A DNA stretch of 64,000 nucleotides from Patagioenas fasciata (Eukaryota > Chordata > Aves > Columbiformes > Columbidae), in NCBI RefSeq assembly GCF_037038585.1, contig NC_092520.1:121490001-121554000 (forward strand), written 5' to 3'. Below, one piece after another: positions 48,501 through 60,542 of the stretch; the stretch's first letter is position 1; the number at the start of each line of letters is the position of its first letter. The notes below the pieces were generated by a model that was given only the letters and a program-made list of their open reading frames with translations, was not told where the DNA came from and did not search any database. The position numbers and the translations under genes were made by a program.

Positions 48501-51468
48501 ACTAAATCCAAACCACTAACAAGCAAGATATTACCTGCATATGAGAGCTTGGTGTGCCCTTTATGGACCAAGTTCCTCATTCCGCTGATATGCTGCTTAA
48601 TTGTCAGCTGTCCTACTACTAGCAGAGAAGCAAGCCATCTTTTAAAGTGTCCTTTCACCCTGGCTAGGGATTTGATTGATGCAGTCTGCTCTTATGCTTA
48701 TGTAAGCAGCACTATCTGAGGCCATCACTTCAGGTACCTCAGAATTGCACAGAATTATAGGTAGGTCTCTTTAAACCGGAAAGGTCATTGGAATATTCCA
48801 AAGCCCTACAAGGTGCTGGGTTCAACGGCAGGGCTTTCAAGTAGAAAAAGATAATTAGGAACAGGAGCAAGTAATGGAAATGATAGATTTTTCTTCAATG
48901 CTATAAAAAATAAATTATCAAATCAGAAAGCAGCTGGTCAACAAATAACAGATCCACTTAGGTTATAAGGGAATTCTACAAAGATAATAGCTACTTCTGA
49001 TATCATATGCAATAATAAGTACAACATTAAAAAGTCAAGAACTGAGTAAAGAAGAAAGCAAATTTGGAAAGATTTTCTAAGGTATATATATATATCTTTT
49101 TAATCAAGACACGGATCTTTAGTGTGATCTTTACAGATTAAATGAGAGTTACTCACCTCTATTCTAAAATATCCTTGGTGTTCCCTGAAGATACGGTAAG
49201 TGTAGACGAGTTCTTCAAAGCTGTGAAAAACATTGTTGTATAATAATATATGCTTTTTATCAACAGTCAGACCACTGCAACTTGTTTAGACTGCTACAGC
49301 TGATCTTGACAGTCTGCTTTTGGTTTTGTTTGCTTTCTTGTATCTTAAACTGCAATACAATGGAAGACTAAAAAGAAAGAAACAAATATAAAGGTATGCC
49401 TGATGCTAAATAGCATCAATTATATGTATATGTGTATATATATATATATGCATTTACTTTTCCATTCGATTAATATACCAGAGCTTTCAAAATACTTGAA
49501 ATTCTCTAAGTAATATGTTTAATAGACCATTACCCGAAATTAGTTATGCATGTTGTTTTCATAAGCTTCAGAAACCCAAATATTGCTTTATCATGCTTTG
49601 CCAATTCAGATCTAACACCCATACATCACTATGTAGATTTGTTTGAATTTGGACCAAATTTATGGCACTCTTTTTGCCTGATCGAGTTAGGCCACGTATA
49701 GTAAACATAACTAAGAGTGCTGTGTTCAATCTGCAGTCACCGCACTTTGCTTAGAAAAGATCCTGATCAAGTATGTCTAACTAGCTCACCTCCACATCAG
49801 CTAACTGCCTGAGCTTTCCTCCAGCTTCTTAGGAATGGATCCTATTCTGTGTTTTGTACTACTACAGCTCCAATAAAATAGACCTGATAGGTGAAAGCAA
49901 TGAAAATGCTTCAGGTTTATACGTTCAGAAAGGGCTGGATGTCACTGAGAATTTGTATTACTTCTTCTGAGGCAGTAAAATACAAAATAGAGCCTGGAAC
50001 TCTGCTGCAGGTGCCATGTAAAAGAAGAGCCTTTGCTTCCATAGGATGCCTAAGTCCTTGCTGCTCACCAGCAGAATCACTTCACAGCACTGGAAACTAG
50101 TTTGTGCAAATGTCAACATACAAATAAACTGCAGGCAAAGGGCTGTCACAGGTGTCACTGAGAACTGCAGTGAGGAGAAGGGGAGTTGTGGCCCACTTGA
50201 CTCTCAGACTTTACACCGGTTTGGACAACCTTTTCACAATGGAAATACAGTGCTAACATGTACCTCTCCTTCAAAAATGGAGTTGTAAGGAAGACCTAAC
50301 TAGCTACAAAGACAAAAGTGAAGTGTCTATCTTTCCCTGAAGCCATACTCCAGGGGAATAACAGGCTGGCTTCCAACTAATTGCTACATCCATAAGAGAA
50401 GCAGTCACCTTTCAAAAGACTGATCTACAGCTGAGAACAAGGATGAGAAATTCACATGGGATATGACACAAGACTGCAATGCTGCATGAGAACAAACACA
50501 CTGGCATGGAGTGATGCTCTGAAAGATGGTCTTTGTGAAGGTCTAACATATTGGTAGCAGTTAGGAAGGATGTGAGGGGAGAGAGAAAGAAAATCATATT
50601 AATCTAAGCAGTGGTGAAGACTGATTCTGTATTAAAGTTGCAGTTCACCTTTCACATGAGATCTACTGGCATTCCTCTGAAGAAGAGAACAGGTGAGGAG
50701 GTTGCTATGGCATACACAGGAGTGTGAAGTTGCAGAATGTTTTTCATGTAATCTACTTTCCATGTGGGAGCTCTCAAGTAATTGCAGCATCACAAAACCA
50801 TACTCTTATTCCTCCCACGCTGCCCTACACAGCGACCTCTTGATCTGTCTGTACCTTCATATATTCCACATGTGATCATGTACCAGGCTACTTCAACTTA
50901 GAATATATTGGATTTGACCAGAATATAGCTGGAGATACATATGATAAGAGCATCTATGATATTAGGGACATAACAGTGGGCTGAGTCTCTGATCCCACTG
51001 ACGAAAGTGGTGGAAGTGACACCATATTTTTAACATAGTGTGAGCCTGGAAATGTCTGCAAACAGCAGGTAGCATTGAAGACATAAGAGGTTGTGGGGTA
51101 GAATTGAATGAGACAGAAATAGAAAAGCAAAACAAAAGGGAGCCTAAAGTTCGCAAAATGAGACATTTCATACCTTGAAGTACACGGTTATTCTAAAAAG
51201 TGTTTTCAAATAACTTATTAACTAAACTTAACACAGGCCTTTATATAAGAGTAACTTGTTTCCACAGGCATCCCATCCTCTCAACTATCTTCTTATCCTC
51301 CTCATGTGTGATACCTCCCTAATCTTAATTTTGCAGTTACACTAAAAGAAGGCTGTTGAATTCTTGGAGAGACGTTAGCAGAAAATGGCCTCCACTCACC
51401 AGCACTCAAAAAATGACTGCACAGGTCCTACTTCTAAGAAAATTATTATTCCTTTGCATTTTCCAGGG

Positions 51469-51501
<33 letters not shown>

Positions 51502-53072
51502 AATAATATGCAGGTATTTGAACATTTGGGCTACTGATGGTATTGGATATATTTTGTCAACAGAAATAAAAGCTTTCTTAAATTCTGAAATGACAGTTAT
51601 TCAGAAGATGCACTGGAGATCATGACCATGATCAAAAAAGGCAGTAAAGCTGCAAAGATATGTAAACCACAAACAGCGGTGGGAGGGTGTGGGTGAGGAA
51701 GCAGTATTTGAAAACAAGGCTTTTTAACTGACACTCGTGTTCATTGGAAGGATTTCAGCTGTAGCTACATGAATTGAGCTATCACGAGAGGGAGAATCTT
51801 AGGGTGAAAACCCATCTCCGGGGACTTGCAAGTAAATGAATAGTTACTCTGGAAATAAGCTACTTTGTTCTGCAAAAAAAAAAGATACTTTGGACTGTAA
51901 TAAGAATAAGACTTCCAGTCAGAATCAGTTTGATTCAGAGTCACATCACAGGGATACAACTGTTTTTTTCTTCCTTGATATACCCATGGAAATTCACATG
52001 TTCCTGACTTCAGACTATTTTATAAATGTGAATGTTTATTCTTTGAACATAGACATAGAAGTGAAAAAAAGCCTACCAGAAACTGGTTATTTTTGAAAGT
52101 TGTTGTTTACCTAGCATCTAAATTTTGAAAGGTTAGTGCCTGGATATTATTTGGCTACTGTAATTTTTACTGAATGAACATGATACTACAATTAAAATTA
52201 AAACTTCTATTTCTACATTAACTACTAAATGCATACTGGCAGCTGCATATGGTACGAATTAATAAAGTGCTTGATCTGGGCACAGGGATATCCAGTGGCA
52301 GAAAAGCAGGGTGAGAGGGGTGTTGAGCCACTAGGAGAACAGTAGCAAGAGCAGTAGGTCTGGTCTGAGGCATTGTCAGAGACCTGGGACAGCTTTGGAT
52401 GAAAGCGGCAGTGGGCGGTGGAGGAAGATGTATCAGCAGAGCTGTGCACCATATCTGATTAGAGAAGAGATGCTTTTGAAGTGATTCCACCATTCTGACC
52501 CTCAGATCCTTTGTGGGAGTCCTTGCCCCCATGTCCCAATCAGTAGAAGACAAATAAAAGTTGGTTGTTTTCTGTAGCAAGTGGGTCAGTATCTCTGCCC
52601 ATGGATCAGCTAATTTGAGAAGTGTGCATCAGTTTGTGCATCAACCATGTTAGGTGCTAAGCAATGTTTTAAGATCCAATTCTAATCCAAAAGTTGTCTT
52701 GAAGCAGCACGGGGAGTTTCAGTGTTGATTGCCTCCAGTTTCAGGACAGCTCTCCCCTGCCTAGTCAACTACTGACAGACAGTCCAGATTCTGAGGTAAT
52801 TCTGAGCCAGCACACTATTACCATCCCATTTGCTATCTGAAGACAATTTTTGTTTTCACCTCTGCAAGCCAGTATCTGTCATACCATTGCTGCGACCTCT
52901 ACAGATTAACCATTACGTTTGTTAATGCATGAATTTTTAACACTAAAAACCCACAGAGGCTATCTGGAAGTCACATGCTTTGCCCAGAAGACTGTTGACA
53001 GACAAAAGCATGTGTGCAAGCTATCACAAGCCAGCCCTGCTTTGCTCTTAGGAAAAACAATAATTACAAAAC

Positions 53073-53104
<32 letters not shown>

Positions 53105-54742
53105 ACAAACCAAACAACAACAACAACAAAAACCAGAAACAAAAAAAAAAGAAAGAAGAAAGGGAAAGAAACTGTGTTAGTGTGGCAGCAAGCTTAACCT
53201 TAATGGCAGCTTGCATCTGCCCACAATGTACTCTGGAGACATGCCTTCTGTTATATCAAGGAGTTCAAACTCACTGCACACACCTAACTAGCCCTTCACT
53301 TTCTCATCTACCTCTACTGCATGAGATCTCAATGGCCATCTTATGTCAGGGACTAACATTGTCATTCTTCCTGTGCCAGAATCTCCATTTGTCCCTTCTT
53401 ACAGGGTATGTGTGCTCTTTCCCTCCCATGCTTCCTGCCCTCCTGCACCTGCTACATTCATAGCATCATAGAGTACCAGGTTGGAAGGGACCGCAAACAT
53501 CATGTGGTACAATCTTTCTCAGCAAAAGCACAGTCTAGACAAGATGGCCCAGGACCCTGTCCAGCTGAATCTTAAATGTTGTCTCCTTCCACACCCTACT
53601 GAAGGCAGGTTACTGCAGCTCCCTCCCTGAGAGCTCCGTTTGTCTCTCACTTGCCATTTGTCTTCTCCTCGCCCTGTCATTTCATGGACCTCCTTTTATC
53701 TACCCACCAGTCCCATAGCACTCCATTTCCCTCTCTCTTTTCCCCCTTTCTCCTTGATTTATTTCAAAAGAAATATGTTTTTGATTATTGATTTTTTTTT
53801 TTCTGATATTTTGTAACTAATTAGATGAAGTGGTAAAATTTTTTCATGTCACACTCAAACAGTTCTCAAAGACAACATAAAACATAGGGTCAAACAAAGA
53901 CTCACAGTTACTAATTTATAAACTTTGAACACATTAGGAACAGATCAATTATATATGAAAAATGTAAACTAGGCTTCTTGAAAGGAAAATAAATGTGCTA
54001 TTCCCTATAGGAAAAGAAAATTTTAGTTGTGGTAATTAAAGTTAAGGACTAGAAGCAGCAATTTTCTATGAAGCAGCAATTTTCTATGTCCATCTTGTTC
54101 ATGGACTTGTCATGTGAATTCGAACTGGGCATTGTAGCTTTTTGTCTCAGCTTATGTTATTACATCAAATAAAATTCCTTTGAAGCACCAGGCTAAACTT
54201 TCATCAGATAGAAAGCATATGAAGACGAAAATGTTTTGTAACCTACCATGAGACTTTTCAGTGTCTCAACAGTGCTAAAGTGCTATTTACTCATCATTAC
54301 AGAGTCAGTAACTTTGAGTAAGGTTCTTACTATGTTTTGGCAGGCAAAGCTATTTTATCTGGGTTCCTTGTCTGCAGAGAGACCAGCATCAGCAGGTTAC
54401 AGTTCAGCTATCCTCTGTTGAATAAAATGTTGCAAAAGTGTTGCAAATGCCACCCTCTCACCCCTCCCCATATAGGAAGCCTAAGGCAACCAGCATTACT
54501 TGAATACATATACACACCCTCTTGTAGTCTGTTAATATTAGAGAAGATGAACTCTTGTCTTGGGATATATTTGAAAACTCATGAAAAGTTTAGTACGACA
54601 ATACTTACAAAACACAGAGACATAAAGCTCCTTCCACATTTTCACTCTCTCGTATTCGATAGCTACCATTCTTTCTGTTCTTGCTCAGCAATTCTTCACA
54701 GGTTCTTCTGGTTATCTTCCCATGAAAAAATGGCAACTCCAT
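45490..54742 (-). CDS. SH2D1B: SH2D1B (EAT-2), SH2 adaptor protein, complete four-exon gene
   Basis: Joined coding exons 54742-54609, 49220-49157, 47263-47095 and 45524-45490 (134+64+169+35 = 402 bases) give 133 residues and a TGA stop; human EAT-2 has 132. The protein is almost only an SH2 domain: MELPFFHGKIT start, betaB GSYRIRESE with the phosphotyrosine-binding Arg at residue 31, VYTYRIFRE in exon 2, YEKPNQG near the end of the domain, then a short tail ending SDYVTVLP (Tyr128), which corresponds to the human EAT-2 tail SDYVDVLP. A second tail tyrosine, Tyr121, lies in an acidic DDIYDD context. Introns follow GT-AG: donors GTAAGT, GTGAGT, GTGAGA; acceptors tttttcacag, tttcattgcag, tttctttacag; phases 2, 0, 1 are consistent. 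Known role of the family: cytosolic adaptor that binds ITSM phosphotyrosines of SLAM-family receptors in NK and other immune cells. Arg77 aligns with SAP Arg78 (see findings). A paralogue such as SAP (SH2D1A) is less likely because of the C-terminal tyrosine tail. Confidence 0.93.
47095..47263 (-). CDS. SH2D1B: SH2D1B coding exon 3
   Basis: This 169-base exon follows a tttcattgcag acceptor and ends at a GTGAGA donor after one base of a split Asp codon. It begins TTEGIPARLFRTLKDLI, contains YEKPNQG and ends EEDDIYD. It holds helix B of the SH2 domain and the start of the tail. The Arg in LFRTLKDL is at the place of SAP Arg78. Confidence 0.93.
47468..47489. repeat. T22 homopolymer in SH2D1B intron 2
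   Basis: A run of 22 T on the plus strand about 200 bases upstream (in gene sense) of the exon 3 acceptor. It is not preceded by a recognisable retrocopy. Confidence 0.9.
49157..49220 (-). CDS. SH2D1B: SH2D1B coding exon 2
   Basis: This 64-base exon lies between a tttttcacag acceptor and a GTGAGT donor. Read in phase 2 it encodes FEELVYTYRIFREHQGYFRIE in two-base continuation of exon 1 (split Phe codon). VYTYRIFRE is nearly identical to the human EAT-2 stretch that forms the betaC-betaD part of the SH2 fold. Confidence 0.93.
49420..49450. repeat. TA-rich microsatellite in SH2D1B intron 1
   Basis: Alternating tatatgtatatgtgtatata and onward. A perfect hairpin, gatgcta-aa-tagcatc, lies just before it at 49402-49417, and a second (TA)n tract is at 49083-49095 in intron 2. 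Confidence 0.85.
51470..51509. repeat. (TTA)n microsatellite
   Basis: About ten TTA units followed by an inverted (AAT)n stretch, in SH2D1B intron 1. The two halves can fold back on each other. Confidence 0.92.
53066..53170. repeat. (AAAAC)n and A-rich low-complexity tract
   Basis: Five to six acaaa units, then caaac/caa repeats and an A10 run, in SH2D1B intron 1. The open frames that cross it are artefacts of the repeat. Confidence 0.92.
53462..53650 (-). mobile_element. CR1 3' end fragment, different subfamily
   Basis: It begins with agcatcatagagtaccaggttggaagggacc and continues cagtctagacaagatggccc, aggaccctgtccagctgaatc, a CR1 3' end of a subfamily other than the copies near 6.9 and 11.9 kb. 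It lies in intron 1 of SH2D1B, on the same strand as the gene. Confidence 0.85.
54053..54088. repeat. 18-base tandem duplication
   Basis: The unit aagcagcaattttctatg occurs twice in direct succession with no difference, so the duplication is recent. It lies in intron 1 of SH2D1B, about 520 bases from exon 1. Confidence 0.92.
54609..54742 (-). CDS. SH2D1B: SH2D1B coding exon 1
   Basis: The start codon is at 54742 (context tatccATGG) and the reading frame runs 44 codons plus two bases to a GTAAGT donor at 54608-54607. It encodes the N-terminal SH2 strand (FFHGKIT), helix A (CEELLSKN) and the Arg31 loop (GSYRIRESE), ending ALCLCV as in human EAT-2 and SAP. A 200-codon open frame on the opposite strand (54337-54939) is a shadow of this exon. 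Confidence 0.93.
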
Positions 54743-57700
54743 GGATAAAAGGAAACAGCGTCTCTCACCTTTCAAGAAAAACTCGGAAGTCAGGCATTAA
54801 AAGAAGACTTATTCCAAATGCAGCTGTCTGCAGACAACCGAAACCAGAGGTACTAAGTACATTCACGCGTTCATCTGTGTTGTCATCTCTGACCTGTCCG
54901 CAGCAAAGCCGGCTGTCAGCCTGTGCTTACAGCCCATGAATGCAGTGAACGCAGGAAATGGGAAATGGTTTGTCTACACTGGTACACAGTCCACATCTGA
55001 AGGGAAGAACATTTTGTCACATTAAATCAGCAGACGTTTGAGTTGTGTATCACTCTTCTAAGCTATGCAATAGCTGAGCTGACACCCAAGTATAGTTATA
55101 TTTTGAAGTTAACTCTTAGGTTTAAAGTTGCTCAAAGCCCTGCAAATACAGTTCTTGCTCATAGTTTTGAAAACTTCTGCTTGGTTTGATTCCTTCAATT
55201 TCCAGACTTGCCTTCTATCACAGTTGTTTGTTTTCTGCTGTCCTTTTGTTTTTTTGTTTGTTTGTTTGCTTGAATTGTCAAGTTTACTGAAAGCTGGTCA
55301 GCAATATTTGAGAATGAGATTTTTCAAAATAGATCACTCTTCCTCTCTTTCCCTCACCCCCTCCCCCCAACTTCCCCACTTGTTCTTTCTCAAGTATAGT
55401 TATTTTATCAAGAAGTTCTGCTGTCTCTGTGCCATGATTTAGGAAACATGGCAGGAAGGAGGAGATCAGGCATCCTTTCGTGCAGAGGTTTAAACAGAAT
55501 CCAGCAAAATAAGCTGTAGAACTACACAAGGATTTTAATAGAGAAACAAAGTGTGACATACAGTGACCACTGGCATCTTGACTGCAGAGCTGGAAAAACA
55601 TCCTGCATTAAAAACAAGGTAAATACTGACTGAACACCAGTAAACAGGGACAGCTATGTTGCACACGCAGGTGTTACTTTCATGTTCCTTGCTCTGATAA
55701 CTTTATACACACAAAGATCTTATATAAAAATTAGTGATTTTAACTGTGAGTTAATAATGCATGACACTAAAAGCATTTCCAGATGGCATCTTAGATAATT
55801 CAGGTATAAAGCAAAAAGGTACAGTTTTGTGTCAAATAAATTTAGGGAGTCAAAAAAGATTCCCTTAAGAGAGAAACCTAGAAATGGCAAGGCCCAGGTG
55901 AAGATAAAACAGAGGTCTGTACTGAGGTCCATACTGCAGTGACCACAGATTACCAATAAAACAAGCCTCCATCCCCAAGGGGTTAGTGAGACTGGGGAGA
56001 AAATACCCACTTTTGCCTTGCAAGTGTGCTCAAGAACATGTGGTTTCTTCTTGTGAGCAAATATACCAGTATTTTCCTACAGTTTAAAACTGTTTGGAGC
56101 TTTTGTCTATGGATCATATAAATAAAATGTTTCCATGAGGTATAGTGGAGAGAATGGTTCTTTCACAAGCTCAGGTCTCCAAAGGAAGTGCAGCAGCTGC
56201 TCATTGCTGCCCTGTTTCAGGCAGGTTCTCCCTCCTCTGTGTTGAATGCAGGTAGGAAACTGCAGATTCCTCCTTCAGGAAGACAATGACTACATGTTCT
56301 TTGCAATTTTCTCTAAAGATCTTTTTAACTGGGCACAGAGACAGAAGACAGTAATTTCAGTAGATCTTGCCGATCTGAATCTAGAAATTACTAAAAGGGA
56401 AATGGCAGTGAGATGTTACCCACAGACTGCTTAGTAGAGAGCTTCTATGATGCCAAAAAAAACATGAGAAGGAGTAAGTGCTTGAGGAGAAATGGGAGCT
56501 AGAGCCTCCTGTCAGCAGCAGTCACCATCCACAGCCTTGATCACCATCCTCCTCAGGCAACAGCAAGAGCAGCAGGTTTGATCTTGCAGAGCCTTCTCCT
56601 TTTCCTGACAACAGCAGATGCACTGTTGGTGCTGGTCCTTAAGTCAGCACACTTCTGTTTGATCAATGCTCTTCAGAAGTTTTGAACTGGCTCTGGGAAA
56701 GGTATGGTGAGGTTTGAGACACTGGGGCCCAGGCAAAGGCCACCAGGTGAGGGGAAGCAGAGAGGAGAGTTTGGATAGAGAAAATGCACCAGTGATGGGA
56801 AAACAAAGTGCGGAGAGGGGATTTTGTGAGGAGCAGCAGCAGAAACAACTAGGAGGACTGGGAGAAACAGAACAAAGAGCAAGACAAAGGAGTGACAGGC
56901 AAGATATTGAAAAAAACATTGAAAGGAAAGAAGCAATGGATCTCAAAAAAAAAAAGTGAAAAAAATGCTTAAGTGGATTTGGGACATGAAGAAGAGTTTA
57001 AATCAAGTAGCTTGAATGATACTGAATTTATCAGACACCTTGCAATGATTTAATAGGCTCAATGATATGAGAAATTTTGGAATAGCAATCAGGAGCTACA
57101 GCTGAAGGAAGGTCTAATATTGTGGTATAACTGCTAAGGATTATGATAAAATTAATGAAACATTTTTCATTTGTGTAATATTTGTAGGACTGAAAAAAAG
57201 AAGGTGATGAGTGGACAGGATGTTGAGAATACTGAGAAAGAAGATTCAAGAGGGAAAAGCTCTGGTTAAAGAGAGAAAGGCGTTAGCCTGTGGTAAAATA
57301 ATTCAGTACTCCAAATAGGAAAAGGTTTTAGAGAAAATTAAACAATGACAGCAAAGGGGTTAGAAATGGGAGAAGGACTTGGCCTAAGTGAAAGGGGTTG
57401 GGATAGATAGCAAAGATTTGGTAATGAAGAACTGAAAGTAATGAAAGATACTATCAGCTGTGATCACTGATAAGTGTAACCTCCTTCCTTATTTCAAGGA
57501 ACTCATAGAGTATCAGAGCAAAGGTGCTAATGCTGGTGAAAATGACAAATTTTGAGCTTGGTACTCAACTCTGGTTACTACTATTGATGATATTTGGCTC
57601 AATCTTCTCAGTTTCTACCTATGAAAACCACTGAACTGAATAATCTCTAAAATACTCTGACAGACTGGTTTCGGGGTCCTAAAAGAGTGCCTAGTGGCAT

Positions 57701-60204
57701 AGTAGACATCCTAGGACATCTGAGAATAGGGCTGGCAGGTGTGACACTGGACTGGTGTGGGCAGACCCATGACCTTTTGGAGGGGCAGATGGAGGTCAGT
57801 CAGAATAACTACAGCAACTCAAGCAGCACTAGATGGTGATTAATTAATTTCTCCTGTTGTGTCTAAGGAAGCCAACTCCTTTACCTGTTCCTTAAAGTAT
57901 TCGTTTCTTCTCTGGGCAGAGAAAAAAAGAAGGTGAAACCACCAACTTCTTTTCAATAGAAAGCATGATGGGCTCCATAGCTTTCTTTTCTAAGGAAGGT
58001 TTGCTTTCCTCACTATATTTGTGTGTCTACACAGCAATTCCCTATTACAGAGATAAGTATTGTCTCCATTCCTCTTTACAACTACTTCTATTGTGTTTTC
58101 CAGGAGAAAACCCCTCCTCAAGGTGCTTCTGCTTCTGTCCCATGAACCACAGGAATGAGTCAGAACCTGGGACCACAGATTTTCTTCGTGTTATGCAACC
58201 GTGTGGCCAGCTTTGTTAAACTTCAGCAACAACTCAAATTCTCCAGCCATCATGGTAAGTTCCTGTTAGCAAGGGAAGAAATTTACTGCATCACTAGTCA
58301 GGAGGTCTTCTTTGTGCCACACACTCCATTTGTTCACAAGCATGGTTACACACCCAATATATTTCTGTTGGCTGGAGGCAGGGACAACAATATGTTTGAT
58401 TTGGCAAGATTAGAGTTTTGCTCTGGTTAATCTAAAGTAATTGTTCTAGAAATCTCTTCCCTTGAAAAGCATCATGAGATGAAGAGGAAGGAGTTGTGCA
58501 AAGGTGGATTTCTAGTTCCTTTTAGGGTTTCCTGCTCTTTATTCAAACAAGAAGTAATATTCTGAGGCAGAAGTTCCAAATGTTGAACAGAAACCTTAGA
58601 CACAGAAAACCTTCCTGTAGTGTGCTGTGCACAATCCAAGCACAGCTCTGACAGAGTTGAGAATTTAAAGTATATGTCAAAGCAATACAGTTTCCACAGC
58701 TTCATGACAGTGTCCAATAGAAGAGGACACTCAGGAACTAATGTGATCCTTTTACCTTACCTATCTGTAGTATTTAAGTGGAACTGAGAATGGGAGCTTG
58801 GTTTAAAAGCAGAAATCATAGAAATATACTGAAGAAAGAGGTCTAAGAGGGAGACAGAAGAAAGAGACCGTAAATACAGTCTGGTCTGTTACTAAAGCAC
58901 AAAAATTATACAGCGGCCAGGCACAGGAACTCCTCATTGTCTCTTCTATGCACACATATACACGTTTGCTGTGCTCTGGCACTGGTGGCTAGTTCAGAGC
59001 AAAAATGCAAGGCTTTGGCAAAGACAAAACAGGGCTTGCAGATCACAGCCTGCGATACTTGTTGATGGATGCTGTATAAACACCTGGAAAGTGGTGGGAG
59101 ATGTCCTTGTCAGCCACCACAGAGCTGTGCCATGAGCCCCACCTTGACTTGTACCTCGCAGCAAGGAATCTTTACTATGTATGTTGGGATCATGTAACCA
59201 TACATCCCTGTGGGCCCAACTTAGCTTTAAACTTTGAACAAGCATTTCCTAACAAGTATTTCTGGCTTAAGAGATTAAGCAAGTATTTTTGGCTTACACA
59301 AACCTGCATACCCAGGCTGTGGTCTCAGCTGAGTCTGAGCTGTGGTCAGAAATATGAGCTGATGGCATTAACTGTGATGAAGTCTGTGTATATTTTAGTT
59401 TATGGGCTAAGGGGATGCAAAGAGAGAGCAACACCTGTGTTTCTTCACCACTGTTCACTGACAGAAAATTCTAGACTGCTTGATGCATGAGAAGCCCTGG
59501 CTCAGATAGATGAGGAAGCAGGGTGTTGCCTACACGACAGAAGCGGAGTCTTTCTCAGTGAATTCAATATACTTTATGGCAGAACAATTTTTGTGCATCC
59601 AGAGTGAAACTGAGGCTTCTGGTCAGTGTGGAGGAGATTTCCTGGAAGCTGCTGTGACCCTGCCTGGTGAAAACCACAGCAGATGAGCCTGGTTTCATTT
59701 CTCACCTGCAGTTTGTTCTCATGTTGCCTGTGCTCATAGCAATGACAGGATTTGAAGCCATTCTAATTCATGCTCTGGACAGTTTGTGGCAGTAGAGGCT
59801 TTTCATTTCAGAGGAGAAAAAAGACCAAAAACTGTTCCAAGTTCTGTGTAGTTTGTGATGAGGGGCCTGGGAAGGTGAAATGTCAGTGATGCCTCAAAGC
59901 AACAGGGCTTGGATAGTTGAGGCAGTCACATCAGGTTGAGCCTCTGGGAATTATCACTCAAATCTTACCTACACCAAAACAAGCTGAAGCTGTTGTGAAT
60001 CAGCTCTTAAAATAAATTTACTGCACTCCAGAACAGGATTAGAGTGTTTTTGAATCCTCATCCCCTGAAGGAGATTTCACAGTTCCTAGGATATCACCCT
60101 GAAACTAGTGTTTCAGATGTTACAGAAAGCTGAAAAAAGCAAAACTCTTTTTTCCCAAGAGATAAACTCTTGGCCTGCTTCTACCCCTATCTGAAAAAAA
60201 AACA
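54743..60204. other. Non-coding stretch upstream of SH2D1B
   Basis: The first few hundred bases should hold the 5' UTR and promoter of SH2D1B; no CpG island is present, as is common for lymphoid genes. The remainder is AT-rich with purine-rich patches near 56800-56960 and no recognisable exon. Confidence 0.5.
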
Positions 60205-60542
60205 CCATAGAATCATTTTAATTGGAAGAAACCTCAAGATCATCAAATCCAATCATTAACCTAGCTCAGGGACTAAAACATGTCACTAAGAACCTCATCT
60301 ATGTATCTTCTAAACACCTCCAGGGATGGTGACTCAACTACCTCCCTGGGCAGGCTTCACAACCCTTTTTATGAATATATCTTTTCCTAATAGCCAATCT
60401 AAACCTCTCCTGGTGCAACTTGAGGCCATTTCCTCTCATTCAATACTTTTTACCTGGGAGAAGAGACCAACACCCTCCATGCTACAACCTCCTTTCAGGT
60501 AGTTGTAGACAGTGATAAGGTCTCCCCTCAGCCTTCTCAGAA
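60205..60542 (-). mobile_element. CR1 3' end fragment
   Basis: It runs from catagaatcattttaattgg through cacctccagggatggtgact, gcaacttgaggccatttcct and ggtagttgtagacagtgata to the end near ccttctcag. It is a diverged CR1 3' end in minus orientation. Confidence 0.93.

Noticed and set aside
48744-48800. Possible very old CR1 tail (cacagaattataggtaggtc)
   Set aside because: Only a short, weak similarity to the CR1 end without the following conserved stretch.
51470-53170. CRISPR-like or other arrayed repeats
   Set aside because: These are simple microsatellites ((TTA)n, (AAAAC)n) of a vertebrate intron.
54337-54939. 200-codon open frame on the plus strand
   Set aside because: It is antisense to SH2D1B exon 1, contains no known motif, and is explained as a shadow.
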